Origin: Saccharomycopsis fibuligera x Saccharomycopsis cf. fibuligera
Taxonomy: Eukaryota > Ascomycota > Saccharomycetes > Ascoideales > Saccharomycopsidaceae
Direction: 5' to 3'
Assembly (NCBI GenBank): GCA_001936135.1
Contig: CP012814.1
Span: 1-64,000, forward strand
Length of the DNA: 64,000 nucleotides
Made by a program: the position numbers and the translations under genes. Each line of letters starts with the position of its first letter. Positions within the stretch are counted from its first letter, which is position 1. This document shows positions 31,981 to 42,180 of the stretch, piece after piece. Below the pieces are notes generated by a model. It was not told where the DNA came from, searched no databases, and saw only the letters and a list, made by a program, of their open reading frames with translations.

Positions 31981-33384
31981 TTAAGTGACACTCACTAAAT
32001 TATTCAAGTCTTCCTCATGACACTTTCTATCAATGATTTCGATATCCTCAACACTATGCACCAAGATTCTATCATTATTTAAACCCAACTCAAAAATGAA
32101 AATCCCACTAATTACTCTTTCAAAATCACCATTATTACCATTATTGTCAAACAGAGAGCTTTGTGAAGGTGACAGCGACTTGTTCAAGTAATTCAGTTTC
32201 CTCACGAATAGACCATTAAGAGTATCATTTAAATTGCTAAAATTCAACTTTTCGTATTCTTTTTCATTGCAAATCTTATTGGAAACTGCATATTTACCCA
32301 ACTTAGCATTAGCTGTACCGAATTTGCTATTGTAATCCTGAGCTGTCTGGCTATTACTATTACTGACACTGCCACTATCATTAACTAAATGGTCACAGCT
32401 CTCAGAGCAAGTACTCCACTTGACAATAATCTTATAGGTCCAAGGGAAAAGACTATACTTGTGGTACATAATTTTTTTCTCCATATTGCTCAAATCATGA
32501 AACATAGGGATCTTATCAAGCAATTCTTTCTCTAGCTCTTCTTGCAATGCTGCATTTTCAAAAAATCTTACATCATTGATCTTCACACTAGGCTCTTCCA
32601 CATGAATGCTAGTAACATGAAATTTGACTTTTGGATTTAGCATGAAGTTAGTAAGCATTAATCTAAGAGTTTTCATCACCGTGAAGTATGGGTACCGGCC
32701 CTTAATCACCGGGATGTATGTATGTGTATGCGGACATATTCTAAGGATCACATTTTTAGAAAGTAATTTTTCGGGTATTGATTCATTTAGCAAATTAGGA
32801 ATGATTCGGGTTAGCTCTTCAATAGTATTAGACAAGTTAATTAATTTGTTTTGTTTTTGTTTTTGCTTCATATTATCTTCACGGTTACTATTTTCTTTTT
32901 CTGATTGTGATTGCGTCTTAAGGCATCCTCGAAGATCAATATTATTAGATGAAGTGGTAGTTATTTTGGCTTCTACTAGCTTTTGTAGATCATGAATGTA
33001 AAAAGATCCGGTAGTTGTATTTCTGGAAAAGCACACAGGCAATTCTTCTGTTCTTAGAGACACTGCTTGATTTTGAACATGATGATGATATTGCTGTTGC
33101 TGATGTTTTTGACGATGTTGTTGCTTCTGCTTCTTTCCGGTGGTATGGGTCCAGCCCAAGCTGTCATTGTTCATGAAGAACCGCTGTTGCAGGTATAGCA
33201 GAGACTTTTTACTCAATAAGCAACAATCATCATGGTTATTATAATGTATACTTCTTGTAAAGCTTGATAGATGCAATGTTCTTCTATTTTGCTGATTAGT
33301 TATCGCTTTCAAAAACACTACTATGCTTTCGGGACTATTCTGTGATATTTTTGATTTTGAAATTCTTGGTATCGGAGCAAACAT
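31981..33384 (-). CDS. probable mitochondrial DUF2358-like protein
   Basis: A 467-residue protein from the Met at 33384; an in-frame Met at 33444 adds 20. The early part is basic and Ser-rich (RRTLHLSSFTRSIHY), resembling a mitochondrial presequence, then a His/Gln-rich low-complexity stretch. The C-terminal half has the pattern of the SnoaL-like DUF2358 family (yeast YPL041C, human C6orf136): a lone strand with aromatic positions (VIKGRYPYFTVMKTLRLML), ITSIHVEEP-like VTSIHVEEPS, W-containing KIIVKWSTCS, and a closing GIFIFELGLNNDRILVHSVE. It is larger than YPL041C because of low-complexity insertions. No function is established for the family, and the assignment rests on pattern memory only. 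Confidence 0.55.
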   Translation of the reverse strand: MFAPIPRISKSKISQNSPESIVVFLKAITNQQNRRTLHLSSFTRSIHYNNHDDCCLLSKKSLLYLQQRFFMNNDSLGWTHTTGKKQKQQHRQKHQQQQYHHHVQNQAVSLRTEELPVCFSRNTTTGSFYIHDLQKLVEAKITTTSSNNIDLRGCLKTQSQSEKENSNREDNMKQKQKQNKLINLSNTIEELTRIIPNLLNESIPEKLLSKNVILRICPHTHTYIPVIKGRYPYFTVMKTLRLMLTNFMLNPKVKFHVTSIHVEEPSVKINDVRFFENAALQEELEKELLDKIPMFHDLSNMEKKIMYHKYSLFPWTYKIIVKWSTCSESCDHLVNDSGSVSNSNSQTAQDYNSKFGTANAKLGKYAVSNKICNEKEYEKLNFSNLNDTLNGLFVRKLNYLNKSLSPSQSSLFDNNGNNGDFERVISGIFIFELGLNNDRILVHSVEDIEIIDRKCHEEDLNNLVSVT

Positions 33385-33444
33385 AATTATTGGTACTAGA
33401 CCGCTATCTTCATCGCTTATAGTGCCAAATACTGTTGCTTTCAA

Positions 33445-34096
33445 TGATTGTGAAGTGGTGGAGGCGACTGAATGATATAAGGTTCTGATAGTAGTCGATG
33501 TAAGTTTGATATAAGCTGGTGTGAAAGAAGGTGCTCATCTAGTTTGTTGCTGCGAAATGTTTTGCTTTTTGTTTTGTTTTGTTTTAGTTTATTTTTTTCT
33601 TTTTTTTTTTTTTTTTTCTCGGATCAATTTTCGGTTTCCTCCTCGTGCATCGCATGTCAAGGTACTTTTACAGATCACCAGATCACGTCAATATAGACAC
33701 AATCAACAGTCAAAACAGTCAAAACAGTCACTTCCTAGAGGCAAATTCTACACACACACACACATACGCAGTACATAGGACTAAGTAAAGAGGTTTTAAA
33801 TATATTACAGCTGTAGCTTATAGTTCAACAAAGTGAAAAAGAATTAAATAATAGTAAAAAAAGAAAAACACTAGGCAAAGAAAGAAGAAAAATAAAACAA
33901 GAATGTGTAACAAATGTCAAACAGCAGTTGACGACGGTGATGAGAAGAAAACTAAAGTACTAGAAGGTGAAATGAAGATATTAAACACCAATCAAATTGT
34001 AGACATAATAATAGTAAAAAAAGTCATTAGAATGACAAAATATAGGAAAAAACGGCATAAAAAAGAAAGCATGAATGAGACAATTCAAAACAAAAA

Positions 34097-34134
<38 letters not shown>

Positions 34135-34189
34135 AATAAAATAAAAAGAAAAAATACACAAAATTCCACTGATACGGTTAGCAAAAATA
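33445..34189. other. 745-bp intergenic with long homopolymers
   Basis: Promoter of the DUF2358-like gene and 3' region of the MUN-domain gene. It contains T-rich runs near 33590-33618, an (AC)n patch near 33751 and a long A run around 34098-34133. A 78-codon open frame (33903-34139) is Lys-rich low complexity and not called a gene. Confidence 0.4.
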
Positions 34190-37100
34190 CTAAACAATTC
34201 TAATACCTTGAGCGGCAGCACGAGCAAGGATTTCTGTTTGAGTGATACGTGCCACTGCTTCTCTTTCTTCAAGTCTGCGAGCAACGTAATGCTTTTCTCC
34301 CTTGGCAATCAAAATTCTTAATATAATATCCTCAACTTCTGCTTTAATTGCCAATGGGTCCGATTCTGCTTCTTTGACTTCTTTTTCTGCTTTAGCTCTA
34401 GCCTGCGCTGAACCTTGGGCCATAATAGTTTTGGATCTTGCTACTGTGCCTGATCTGGTAAGTTTGAGACTATTGCTGGTCTTGTTTTGCTTCGACTTAT
34501 TGGTGCTGTTGCTATTATTATTCAATGAGTCAGAAATGTCATAGTAATTTTTCTCTTTGATGTACTTGTTAACCACAGGAACTAATTGTTGCAGTTCCTC
34601 CATCAATTGGCTGGAGTCTGTAACATAATGCACTGGGATTAATAATAGTCTTTGGTACCGCTGATCTTGAAGCTTTTCCAAAGGTGGGCCTTCACCATTG
34701 GCATAAAAAAACTCTACGCACAAAGTTTTCAACCATTCAAATGTCACTTCAAGTTCGATTTGAGTCAACGGTCGATTAGAATTGCCACCCAACGTGGCAA
34801 ATGTGCTGCTCACAGCTGCTTGCCATTTAGTACTTCCAGAATCATTTCTATTAAGCAAAGAGTTTTTAGCGGCACTCAATGGTGGTAATAAAAGTAGGTC
34901 TGCAGTCGTTAAGATCACTGACCATGCTTCCAACATAATCATAAATAATAGTTTTATAGTCAAAGTCTCTGCCAAAACTTGCAAATTAGCATTCAAGTAA
35001 TTACCTAATGGGGCAATGGCACTTCTCAAAAGCTCTTTGTCAGGTCTGATTGACCCGTTACTACCACAGATGGTTTTTAAAGTTGGTCTAGACAATGAAT
35101 AGAAAATGAATTTGGAGAATTTGTTCACCATCAAAGTAATAGTTCTGTCTCTTACTCTAACCAATGATCTATGGGCTCTACCTAAGCAAAAGAGAGCATC
35201 AACTTTTTCACTTTCCATAGAAATTGAACATAAAAGTCTACCTTGAGTATCCAAGTCAAACCAACGTTCATGAGGAATCCCATTATCATTATACTTTCTT
35301 GGATCTAAATGAATGGTGGTTCTGCCAACAATTTCATGACTTCTGACTTTGGCCTTTGAATCATCCCAAACCGTAGCGGTTATAAACCCAGGGTTCGTAG
35401 CTGGAACTGTAAATTCAAACTCTTCATTCCACTGAGGGTTTAAGTCATCCAAAATCATTCTAGTTTTGCCGATAGTGGTTCTAGAGTTAGAATCTGTCAA
35501 CATAACATAAGTATCAGAAAATCCATCAGCACCCATTGCTCTTAAATTCTCTGCCTTGACAATTTTTATAGAAAACAAGTTGATAGAACTGGAAGATTTG
35601 GCTGATCCTTCATATCTTTGAATAACACTCGAAACTTTTTCTGGATTTATCAGTTCTTCTAATCTGTCAATGTTTTCTAACATTGCGCCTAAATTGTTCA
35701 ATGCAACACAGGTCCTTTTTTTGAATTTGTACGGTTTTGGTGGTTCAATTCTTACAGACCCAGTGACCGCCGCTTTAACACCTGATAACCATCTCATAGC
35801 ATTCGTTTCTTCTTCTTGTGTAGCCATCAATTCGTCCTGTGGCTGGTCATCTTCATCATTCAAGTCATTATTAATTAGATCTAAGCATTTGTAGCCATAC
35901 ATGGTAATGGCCTCAGATATACCTTTGATGATCACTGTGTACAATTTATTGATTTGATATTCATTCTGCCAGTCCAAATCTTTCAAAATATTGAGCGGAG
36001 TCTTGAAAATAGACAAACAATCTTTGACTGAAGAAGAGCTTTTACTAAAACTGGCATCTTCGCCTTCTTTAAGTTCGAAATCGTCAGCATCAAAAGCTTT
36101 TGTAGTTAAATCTTTTAATTGGGTCTCTGTATCATGAACAAATCTTTCAACGAATGGATAAAAAAACTGCTCCAACTTAAAAGGAAATGGCTTTTTGTTA
36201 ATGTTAACCACCTGTGAGTATGAATATCTAATGTCAGATAATTTTTGATATAGTTCAATGCAATCATTGTATGGAATCAGATAAATATCACCATTTTGTT
36301 GTTCTTTAATGGTATTAACAATATGATAAAGCATTGCTTTGGAATCACGAGCAAAACCTGAAGTGAATTCGCGAGTGGCAATATGAGTAACGGGCAAAAA
36401 TCCCATAAATGGAGATTTGAATCTTTGTTGGGTAGTGGTCAAAGTTTGAATGATTTCTAATGCTGCTTCATACACGTTACCTAATTCCAAAGTGTTATCT
36501 CTTGGGATTTGTGACAAGATTTCTACATATTTGGCATCAATGGCCTTACCTAATGCTAGAGTTAATTTACGTTCCCATTTTTTAGGTAAACCTGATTTTT
36601 CAATATATTCCTCAAAAGTAGGATCCTGAGCAATGAACTCCAAAAACATGAGATAAATTTTGAATTTAGGTTTTGTGGACCCAAAGATACCACTAAGCAA
36701 ATCTCTGATTGTTGCCATTGTTTGCAAGTACAAGATTTGAATATTATTTGACCATTCTCGTTTATCTGGCTCGGGCCATTCCAAGACATCCATATCATTT
36801 TCATCTTTAATGGTGTTGAAGGCAAAACTTAGCACCGATTGAGCCTTTTCTGTATCTATATCCAAAATCTCACCTGTGGAGGTAGTAATGTTGAGAATAG
36901 TATTATTGGCAGCTGTGAAGATCAATGAGGCTCTAGCGGGATCATTGATACGCCAGAATGTGGCTACTTGTTGGATTAATTCGTTAGTGATATTAGAAAA
37001 AAGAACGTCGCTGTCCTTGTGAAATTTGAGACAAGCTTCAACAAATTTGATGAAATATTCTCTGGTCAAGAGTGGGATCACATAATAAGTGCTGCTTTTG

Positions 37101-38224
37101 GACTTGGGCAAAGTTTGTCTCTTCATTGCTGTTGGTCTTTTAAGTTTTGCTAATAAACTGGTGATTCCAATTTCCTCTTTTTCTTTCCACTGTTTGTATC
37201 TGGCCTCAGTGGTAAAGTCTTCCTTGTTGTAAATGCCACTATCGTGGGTTATACTAACAATCAACCCTTTAAGATCTTCCTGTAATGCGGTTTCGGTGGA
37301 AGAGTCTTTTAGTCTGTTAATATCATTTTGTACTGTTTTGCTGTCCTTGTGAAATATCTGAGCAACATGTTGAGCAAGGGACATTTCATTAAGTCCACAA
37401 GGAGGTTCAATGTACGCTATATCGTCTTGAATATTGCTATTATTGTTATTATTGCTGCCATTACTGTAGTTGACCATTGTTTTTGTCTTTGATTCTAGGG
37501 AAGATTTGATTTCTTGCAAATGAGCTACTGCGGCTTCGGAATTTCTTTCGTATTGTATTGTTTCAATAAGAATGGATATGAAGGCAGATATTTCCTTAAA
37601 GATAGTGACATTAATTTCTTGATTAGGATCTTTGATGAATTGAATTTCTTTGTTGATAGCCTTCGTGTATTCACCAATAAGAGCTTCAGGGGAGCGAGTA
37701 TCGCTTGGGGGTATTTGATCAATCATACTATAGAAACTAAGGCAGCATCTCCTGGTTGAAGCAGGCAAATGCTTGTGGGTCTTTTTCAATGCAATGGAAT
37801 TTATAATGAATTTCAAGTTTTTGACTGCGTCCTTGGGCAATTTTGTGCTTGATTTCTCGTCCTTGGAATCAAAATGAGACAAGAGTTTATTGAGATGTTT
37901 GGAGCTTGAACCAGAGCCAGAACCAGAGCCGTAACCAGCGGTGCTGTTATATGAAAGCCTTTTTGAATTTGAAGGAGAGCGAGGGATTGTGTTTGAGGAA
38001 GACGAAGATGTGCTGGAGGGAGACAATGTTGGTTTGGGAGCCAGTTTGGGCACTTGTATTGGGTTTCTGAAGCGGGGTTCTATTCTGTAGTCAATGATGG
38101 CGGCCTGAAGCACTTTCTGGTAGACATCATCAATACTGATCTTAGAGACATCAGAGACATGTAAAGCCGAAAGAGACTGGATCAAGCTGCCTGTGCCAGA
38201 GGCAACAGAGGCATTTCTGTTCAT
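34190..38224 (-). CDS. Munc13-like protein with C2 and MUN domains (Ync13-like)
   Basis: A 1344-residue protein. The N terminus is disordered and Ser-rich, the middle is long and helical (MUN/DUF810-type), and a single C2 domain lies near residues 878-1005 (LFSIKIVKAENLRAMGADGF, then SDTYVMLTDS, LNPQWNEEFEF, TVWDDSK), carrying Asp positions suited to calcium-dependent lipid binding. A second helical part with charged coils follows to the end. Fungal relatives such as fission yeast Ync13 act at the plasma membrane in vesicle fusion and cytokinesis; animal Munc13/UNC-13 primes synaptic vesicles. S. cerevisiae appears to lack a close counterpart, while CUG-clade yeasts keep one. It is likely a cytosolic, membrane-associated trafficking factor. 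Confidence 0.85.
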   Translation of the reverse strand: MNRNASVASGTGSLIQSLSALHVSDVSKISIDDVYQKVLQAAIIDYRIEPRFRNPIQVPKLAPKPTLSPSSTSSSSSNTIPRSPSNSKRLSYNSTAGYGSGSGSGSSSKHLNKLLSHFDSKDEKSSTKLPKDAVKNLKFIINSIALKKTHKHLPASTRRCCLSFYSMIDQIPPSDTRSPEALIGEYTKAINKEIQFIKDPNQEINVTIFKEISAFISILIETIQYERNSEAAVAHLQEIKSSLESKTKTMVNYSNGSNNNNNSNIQDDIAYIEPPCGLNEMSLAQHVAQIFHKDSKTVQNDINRLKDSSTETALQEDLKGLIVSITHDSGIYNKEDFTTEARYKQWKEKEEIGITSLLAKLKRPTAMKRQTLPKSKSSTYYVIPLLTREYFIKFVEACLKFHKDSDVLFSNITNELIQQVATFWRINDPARASLIFTAANNTILNITTSTGEILDIDTEKAQSVLSFAFNTIKDENDMDVLEWPEPDKREWSNNIQILYLQTMATIRDLLSGIFGSTKPKFKIYLMFLEFIAQDPTFEEYIEKSGLPKKWERKLTLALGKAIDAKYVEILSQIPRDNTLELGNVYEAALEIIQTLTTTQQRFKSPFMGFLPVTHIATREFTSGFARDSKAMLYHIVNTIKEQQNGDIYLIPYNDCIELYQKLSDIRYSYSQVVNINKKPFPFKLEQFFYPFVERFVHDTETQLKDLTTKAFDADDFELKEGEDASFSKSSSSVKDCLSIFKTPLNILKDLDWQNEYQINKLYTVIIKGISEAITMYGYKCLDLINNDLNDEDDQPQDELMATQEEETNAMRWLSGVKAAVTGSVRIEPPKPYKFKKRTCVALNNLGAMLENIDRLEELINPEKVSSVIQRYEGSAKSSSSINLFSIKIVKAENLRAMGADGFSDTYVMLTDSNSRTTIGKTRMILDDLNPQWNEEFEFTVPATNPGFITATVWDDSKAKVRSHEIVGRTTIHLDPRKYNDNGIPHERWFDLDTQGRLLCSISMESEKVDALFCLGRAHRSLVRVRDRTITLMVNKFSKFIFYSLSRPTLKTICGSNGSIRPDKELLRSAIAPLGNYLNANLQVLAETLTIKLLFMIMLEAWSVILTTADLLLLPPLSAAKNSLLNRNDSGSTKWQAAVSSTFATLGGNSNRPLTQIELEVTFEWLKTLCVEFFYANGEGPPLEKLQDQRYQRLLLIPVHYVTDSSQLMEELQQLVPVVNKYIKEKNYYDISDSLNNNSNSTNKSKQNKTSNSLKLTRSGTVARSKTIMAQGSAQARAKAEKEVKEAESDPLAIKAEVEDIILRILIAKGEKHYVARRLEEREAVARITQTEILARAAAQGIRIV

Positions 38225-39655
38225 GGGCGGTTAAATCTGGGTTTGAATGGCTAGGAGTCAATTAAGGATGCAATAAGGGCAGGTTACAGTGGCCAGGGAG
38301 AATTGAATACTGGGTAAGATAGCTTAAACAAATGATTGGTATGGCAGCAGCCAGCAGATTGGGCTTGGGACCTGGGTGTGAAGAGTCTGCTGGATGTCCA
38401 GTGAATCAATTTCGATGATTTGGTAATTTGATGAATCAAATGATACTCTGGCGATGTGCCATCGCCAACAAAACCTAAATAAAAATAGAAAACAAACAAA
38501 GAAAAACAGTGTGAAATTATGGGGTCACCCGGTTGTCTCTGTGGAATATTTGTTACGGGAAACGTATTACGTAATGTATTTTAAATTTTTGAGTTGAGCG
38601 GAATGGCTGTATACCAATACTATGGTATAAAAGTCATGATGGTGTGTAGTGCTTCTGCATGCAGGACTAACACAAAAACAGATAACATAGTAATCAGGAG
38701 CGAAGACAGGACAAGTACTGGAAAAAAGGTAATAATAACAATAATAATAATAATAATAATAAAACAATAATATCAGACTCAGGACCAAAAAGCCCTATTT
38801 GATTATTATACAACTGTCAAGCTCTCAGGCTATACCGTACTTGGGGGCTAGACGGTGAGACCTGACTTGATATGGTGAGAAATAGTAAGAATTTTATGAC
38901 ACGATGCATTCATTCATCGAATCTATAAAGTATGAAATCAGAGAAAAGTATCACAGTGTTTATTTTGCGGAGAACCTAAACAAATTGCCCTACAATTAGC
39001 AACTACTACAGCCGAAGGATTCTATATTGCTAAAACTCGAATTATCGAGTTGCACAACCGTCCATATGAAGAAGCGGTTACCCTTTAAGCAATTCAACAG
39101 GCACTCCTAGACAGATAGTGTACGGCAAAGAACCACCATTACAGGCAGCTGGTGCAACAAATAGGTACTACTCCTAAAGGAGGAAAAGGTTATAGGCAGC
39201 AAACCACCTAAACCGAAAAAGAACTGGTATAAGCGAAGACAGAAAGATCCAAGCCACATATAGGCACGTGAAGGAAACATTTCGACTCATAATTACACTC
39301 TCCGGGTAAATAAGCAATGTGCTCGGAATACCTCCTTTCCGGTGTTACCACCCCCGAAAATCACACTCGTGCGCTCGTGCTAAGAGCCGCCCCCGCGCGG
39401 CAAATTTTCTCGTTTCTACTAAAAAACGATTTTTCTGCTACGTAATTTCTCCGCCATCGCTGCAGTGAACTCTGGAGAACAGCAGCACTAGTCCATTTTT
39501 ACTCTGCTTTACTCTCCTTCTCTTTAGAGAATATTCATCCATTCCACTTCACTATAAATACTCACTTCCTGCCGGAGAAACATTTTGACTTTAATCTTTA
39601 TAACTCTCAATCCATCCCACTATTTTACAGCCCCATTCTCTAAGCACCCTATACA
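38225..39655. other. 1.4-kb divergent intergenic region
   Basis: Promoters of the MUN-domain gene (minus) and GSF2-like gene (plus). It contains a (TAA)n microsatellite at about 38737-38762, a short CG-rich patch at 39385-39400 and a possible retroelement fossil at about 38935-39260 (listed separately). CACTATAAATAC at 39549-39560 is a likely TATA box for the plus-strand gene, about 100 bp before its start. Confidence 0.45.
38935..39260 (+). mobile_element. possible broken Gag-like retroelement fossil
   Basis: A short plus-strand stretch reads like part of a retroelement Gag: a degraded zinc-knuckle-like segment beginning CLFCGEPK, followed downstream by a basic Pro/Lys-rich segment. It is clearly broken and partial, lacks flanking LTRs I can recognise, and sits in the promoter region of two genes. 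Chance similarity is a real possibility. If genuine it is an old remnant. Confidence 0.2.
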
Positions 39656-41044
39656 ATGACCACCACACAGGACGTCACTCAGGCCACTACGAAGCCAAAC
39701 TCTTTCGAGGCCTGTATCCGTTTCAATGGCGACAATGAAAAGGACTACGCCTTCATTCTCGACACCGACACTACTTTCAATGACTTGTACAAGATCTTTG
39801 ATATCTTGCCGATCTCCCTCAGACCTTCCATCTTTTACAACCAAAAGCCAAAAGGTTTTGCCTACTCCACAAACCCCGGTTTTTTAACCTCCACTGGGGC
39901 CCTTTTGTTGCCATACAATTCTGACAATGACTTATTTGTCAAGACTCCTAAGTCCCAGTTGGACAAAATTTCTGACTACATTTGGCCAACCCAGTTGATC
40001 CTTCCTCAATGGGAGTTCAACCATTTTAACCATCTTAATGTTTTGTTGTTGTTACTTGCTTGGCTTTATACTGATTTGCCGGATTTCATCTCCCCGACCC
40101 CTGGTATTTGCGCCACTAATCAACTTCTCAAGTTGGCTGCTTTGGCAGTCACTTTATTCACCGGCAACGATAACAGCCCAGTGGCCCAAAACTTGTTGTA
40201 CGAAACCAGGTTGAACGGCACCTCCAAAGTTGGTCAAGGGTTTTTCTTTTTTTTCCACGTTTTGAAAGTTCTCATCGTTTATGGTAGTTTGTACACTGGG
40301 CTCATTAACCCAGTGGAATCTAATCCATTTGCCATCATTGTCTCCAGAGGGGTCTTCTTTTACAACTATGTCCTTATGGGTAGGGAACCAACCACTCAAG
40401 AAAAATACAAGGATTTAAATCCACAAGATTTGATTAGCATTGGTTGGACCGGTGCAAGAAGACAAACCATTGATGATTTCAGAGATCACCGTAGACAAGC
40501 CATCATTGATGAAAATGGTGGTGTAGTGAAAACTCACCAAAAGGGTATTCTTTTAGACATTAACAAAAACATGGGAGTTTACTTGGACAATGATGAAGGT
40601 TTTGGTACTCCATTGCCATCAGACCATACCACCAAGAAAAATGAATACCCACTTTCCATTAATTCCGTTAACGACTACCCTGAAGTATTAAAAGAAACTT
40701 TGGCTTTAATCAAGCAAAACGAAACTGAAACTGAAGATGCTGTCACTGATGAATCACTCTTTACCAATAATCCGGAAAAGAAAAAATTTACTCTTTCTTA
40801 TGAATATTTTGCCTTTTATAACATCAATTTCCTTACCAAAAACAAACTTTTAACCAATGAAGATTTTACTTCTAAATTGTATAAATTCAATTCCAACGAA
40901 TTGGTGAGAAATTTCAGAAAATTTGGCTCTTACGCTAATGGCGGTGCCGCTTGGAATAAATACTACCAGGCTAGATTGAAATTGGGAAACTATGGTAAAG
41001 GTGAAAGATTTGCTGATCCATATTCTATCAAGAAGCCAAATTAG
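39656..41044 (+). CDS. GSF2: Gsf2-like ER membrane protein
   Basis: A 462-residue protein matching yeast Gsf2 by several landmarks: ACIRFNGDNEKDYAFILDTD near the start (Gsf2: IYIRLNADVEHDYAF), LRPSIFYNQKP, NPGFLTSTGALLLPY, the block LAWLYTDLPDFISPTPGICA followed by TNQLLKL, and hydrophobic spans around residues 125-145 and 200-240. Gsf2 sits in the ER membrane and promotes maturation and secretion of hexose transporters; its loss relieves glucose repression. A possible TATA box lies about 100 bp upstream. The C terminus ends with a conserved-looking YYQARLKLGNYGKGERFADP segment. Codon use is strongly biased toward preferred codons, with no in-frame CTG noticed. Confidence 0.85.
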   Translation: MTTTQDVTQATTKPNSFEACIRFNGDNEKDYAFILDTDTTFNDLYKIFDILPISLRPSIFYNQKPKGFAYSTNPGFLTSTGALLLPYNSDNDLFVKTPKSQLDKISDYIWPTQLILPQWEFNHFNHLNVLLLLLAWLYTDLPDFISPTPGICATNQLLKLAALAVTLFTGNDNSPVAQNLLYETRLNGTSKVGQGFFFFFHVLKVLIVYGSLYTGLINPVESNPFAIIVSRGVFFYNYVLMGREPTTQEKYKDLNPQDLISIGWTGARRQTIDDFRDHRRQAIIDENGGVVKTHQKGILLDINKNMGVYLDNDEGFGTPLPSDHTTKKNEYPLSINSVNDYPEVLKETLALIKQNETETEDAVTDESLFTNNPEKKKFTLSYEYFAFYNINFLTKNKLLTNEDFTSKLYKFNSNELVRNFRKFGSYANGGAAWNKYYQARLKLGNYGKGERFADPYSIKKPN

Positions 41045-42180
41045 GTAAATTTCAAAGCAAAAGTATGGATGGGTGTTTGAAGTTATATGCTGTAGAAGCA
41101 TTTAAGTTTGTCATTTATGTATATAATGTTCATTTGTTGATTATTGCCTTTTATGTTTTTGTTTACGTTTTGTTGTTATAATTACCACTGCTATTACTAT
41201 TATGATTATTATTAATGTTATTTTTTCATTATGATTTTTATCTTTATTTTCCGTGTTTGGCCCTCGTTAATGTCCTAGCATTACCAATTATTTCTGCCTT
41301 TCCTTTAATTTTTTTGAAGTCGTTTTTGTCATCATTATCATTGTTTCTAAATCCTTATATTTTGCTTAATTTCTTATAATTCTTACAATTCCAAAGTTTG
41401 GTTTTCAGTCTTGTTCAACTTAAACCAGTTTCTGTTTAAATATTGGCTGAATAGCCGTGATATTTTTTTGATGCTAGCTTTCGCATAGTTTCTTATTCGA
41501 TGTTTCAATATTGCTTGCTATTGCTCATCTCTTTTTGGCTCCTAGATTCCACTAGCATGAGAATTAAAACATGTTTGTATGCGCTTTTCCGCTAATTTCA
41601 GAATTATTTGTTTATCTGTTTTGTACGTTGATTTTAAATGTTTGTTTATTCAATATCTAACTTCTCTCGCATTATTTCATATTTTTTTAAAAAATTTTTT
41701 TTTCTTTAATATAATAATCAACAAGGGCTGGAGTTAGTACATGCCAACACATTGTGTTATTTTCTCTCTAGTATTGAACTAATTGATCTCTCTTTCTTGG
41801 GCAGAAGTTTTATTCATACTATAAAAATGTATTTTTGTTCTTTTTTTTTTATAGCAACAAATATACCAACTACAGGTAGGAATTATCCACAGCGGCACTA
41901 ATTAAAGTAACAACCCAAAGACCTACATTGCAACGCCCAAGGAAGACCACTTAATATAATAATTTTTTGTTTCATAGAATTATTTTTTATAAAGACTATT
42001 TTTAAGGGGTGGGGAAGGAGAGAGGGTATAAGTATCTATTTCATATTTGAATTCACAGAATGTAAAAGTGAAAGAAAAAGCTTATTTTCTGTTTTCAATT
42101 TATTTAATATGTTTTTTGATTAGATGGTTATATGTGCTAAACGGGCTGCTGCCAAAAACAATCAACTTTACTCACCATAA
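41045..42180. other. 1.1-kb convergent intergenic region
   Basis: Between the 3' ends of the GSF2-like gene and the carboxypeptidase gene. It is very AT-rich with long T runs and short ATT repeats, and no gene is seen. Confidence 0.4.
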
